From NCBI GenBank assembly GCA_018806985.1, contig JADANN010000274.1:1178001-1242000 (forward strand): 64,000 nucleotides of DNA, read 5' to 3'. A model generated the notes under the pieces. That model ran no database searches. It was not told where the DNA came from and was given only the letters and a program-made list of their open reading frames with translations. The position numbers and the translations under genes are program-made. The stretch's first letter is position 1; the number at the start of each line of letters is the position of its first letter. Origin of the DNA: Angiostrongylus vasorum. Taxonomy: Eukaryota; Nematoda; Chromadorea; Rhabditida; Metastrongylidae. Shown here one piece after another: positions 63,298 to 64,000 of the stretch.

Positions 63298-63760
63298 TGT
63301 GCGTAAATAAAGAAAATAACACCTGATACTAGGAGTATCCCGTTTCACACAAGTAAGGGAAGGGATCCGAAGCTCCGACCTGCGTCAACGATTAAAAAAT
63401 CAAAGATGCCATTCTGTACGCCAAACAGTCGAAGATAAGGTGGGCCGGACACGTAATGTTTATGAATGACAAACGATGGACATGAGCCGTTAGTGACTGG
63501 ATTCCTCGGGATGTCAAACGTACTGCAGGAAGACCACCTATCCGATGGTCAGAGTTCCTCACGAAAAGCCTTGAAGAAAGATATGATGCTCGACGAGTCC
63601 CTAGAGCGAGCAGAACCCAATGGGCTACTCTTGCACGCAACAGGGGAAAAATGGAAGCGCCACTGGCGTTCGCTCGAGTCACTCGACGATTAACGGGACT
63701 ACAGGTGATACAGGTGACAGGTGAAAATTTTTCCAGTTGTATAGCTACATAATTCTTTTT

Positions 63761-64000
63761 GACTGGACGGGTTATAAGCTATCGTTTTATCTACGTTTAC
63801 TTTAAAATGCAGAGTATAAATGGTGAGAAGCATATCTATTGTCTTCGTCTTCTCTACTTGAAAATCAGAAGAAGAAAGTACACCAGAAAATATTTCTTGT
63901 CTTATCGTCGCGGTTTTGCAACGTGATAGCCGAAACATTTGAAACTAGCGGAAATCGGCTCAATGTATTATTAAAGCGTGCATAACACACTGGTAGAGGT
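63761..64000. other. No feature recognised at right edge
   Basis: AT-rich, short ORFs only. The region after the RTE 3' end (tandem caggtgatacaggtgacagg near 63700-63720 may be its tail repeat) shows nothing assignable. Confidence 0.4.

Larger units (their letters stand above)
60360..63760 (+). mobile_element. RTE-type non-LTR retrotransposon, decayed, interrupted by a PLE fragment
   Basis: A GC-rich 5' UTR (60360-60775) leads to an apurinic-type endonuclease in pieces: MVMICTYNTRTPASESS (60918 on), GEELFLGTCDSRGVGG after a frameshift near 61050, FVVYAPTSNYDKEVEAFYMD (61231 on) and [12 protein letters not shown]. The reverse transcriptase runs 61990-62703 (TAPGPDRIRSENLKNLPPVL, YRPICLVPVVYKLFTRVILN, LCLTFIDLKKAFDS). 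The element then jumps to its C-terminal end at 63328-63690 (LGVSRFTQVREGIRSS, IRWAGHV, SDWIPRDVKRTAGRPPIRWS). Several frameshifts and a TGA near 63482 make it inactive. Confidence 0.85.

Overview
This is nuclear DNA from a nematode, most likely a clade V strongylid of the hookworm type (inference). The support is threefold: small exons in introns with TTTCAG-like acceptors; three first exons that each have a splice-acceptor-like AG only 14-21 nt before the ATG, the mark of spliced-leader trans-splicing; and a dense load of tRNA-derived SINEs, an RTE-type LINE and Penelope-like elements (PLEs) of the kind seen in such worms. No bacterial features were seen.

Genes. The 3' end of an unidentified plus-strand gene lies at 3-194. 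A 13-exon plus-strand gene (6674-17642) encodes a protein of about 640 aa with a PH domain followed by a degenerate actin fold. Convergent to it, a 29-exon minus-strand gene (18122-35144) encodes 5-oxoprolinase (OPLAH), about 1266 codons. It was rebuilt exon by exon with matching phases, and it carries one in-frame TGA at 22215-22217. A 7-exon plus-strand gene (54159-58676) encodes a GSKIP-domain protein with a Pro/Ser-rich N-terminal extension. Weaker candidates are a 92-codon minus ORF at 5951-6229 divergent from the PH/actin gene, an orphan last exon at 33886-33978 antisense within OPLAH intron 1, and a terminal exon pair at 52191-52427.

Mobile DNA. Most intergenic and intronic space is short repeats, named here by letter. 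Family A (about 15 copies), family C (about 15) and family D (3) have internal tRNA-like A and B boxes. Family B (about 9, near 380 bp) ends in an AAGT-type tail, and one deleted copy has a 12-bp target duplication. A PLE with RT, linker and GIY-YIG endonuclease sits at 44.8-47.5 kb inside a large inverted duplication (arms of about 1.6 kb, spacer of about 0.77 kb). A third PLE fragment (62700-63297) interrupts a decayed RTE LINE (60360-63760). The PLE 3' ends carry minimal hammerhead-ribozyme motifs, and a 110-bp tandem array at 37.7-38.06 kb looks built on a decayed hammerhead of a second PLE family.

Regions 664-5950, 36.1-54.1 kb (outside the listed repeats) and 59.6-60.3 kb hold no convincing complete gene. 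Exon models were made by eye from splice signals, phase continuity and remembered family motifs. No searches were run.
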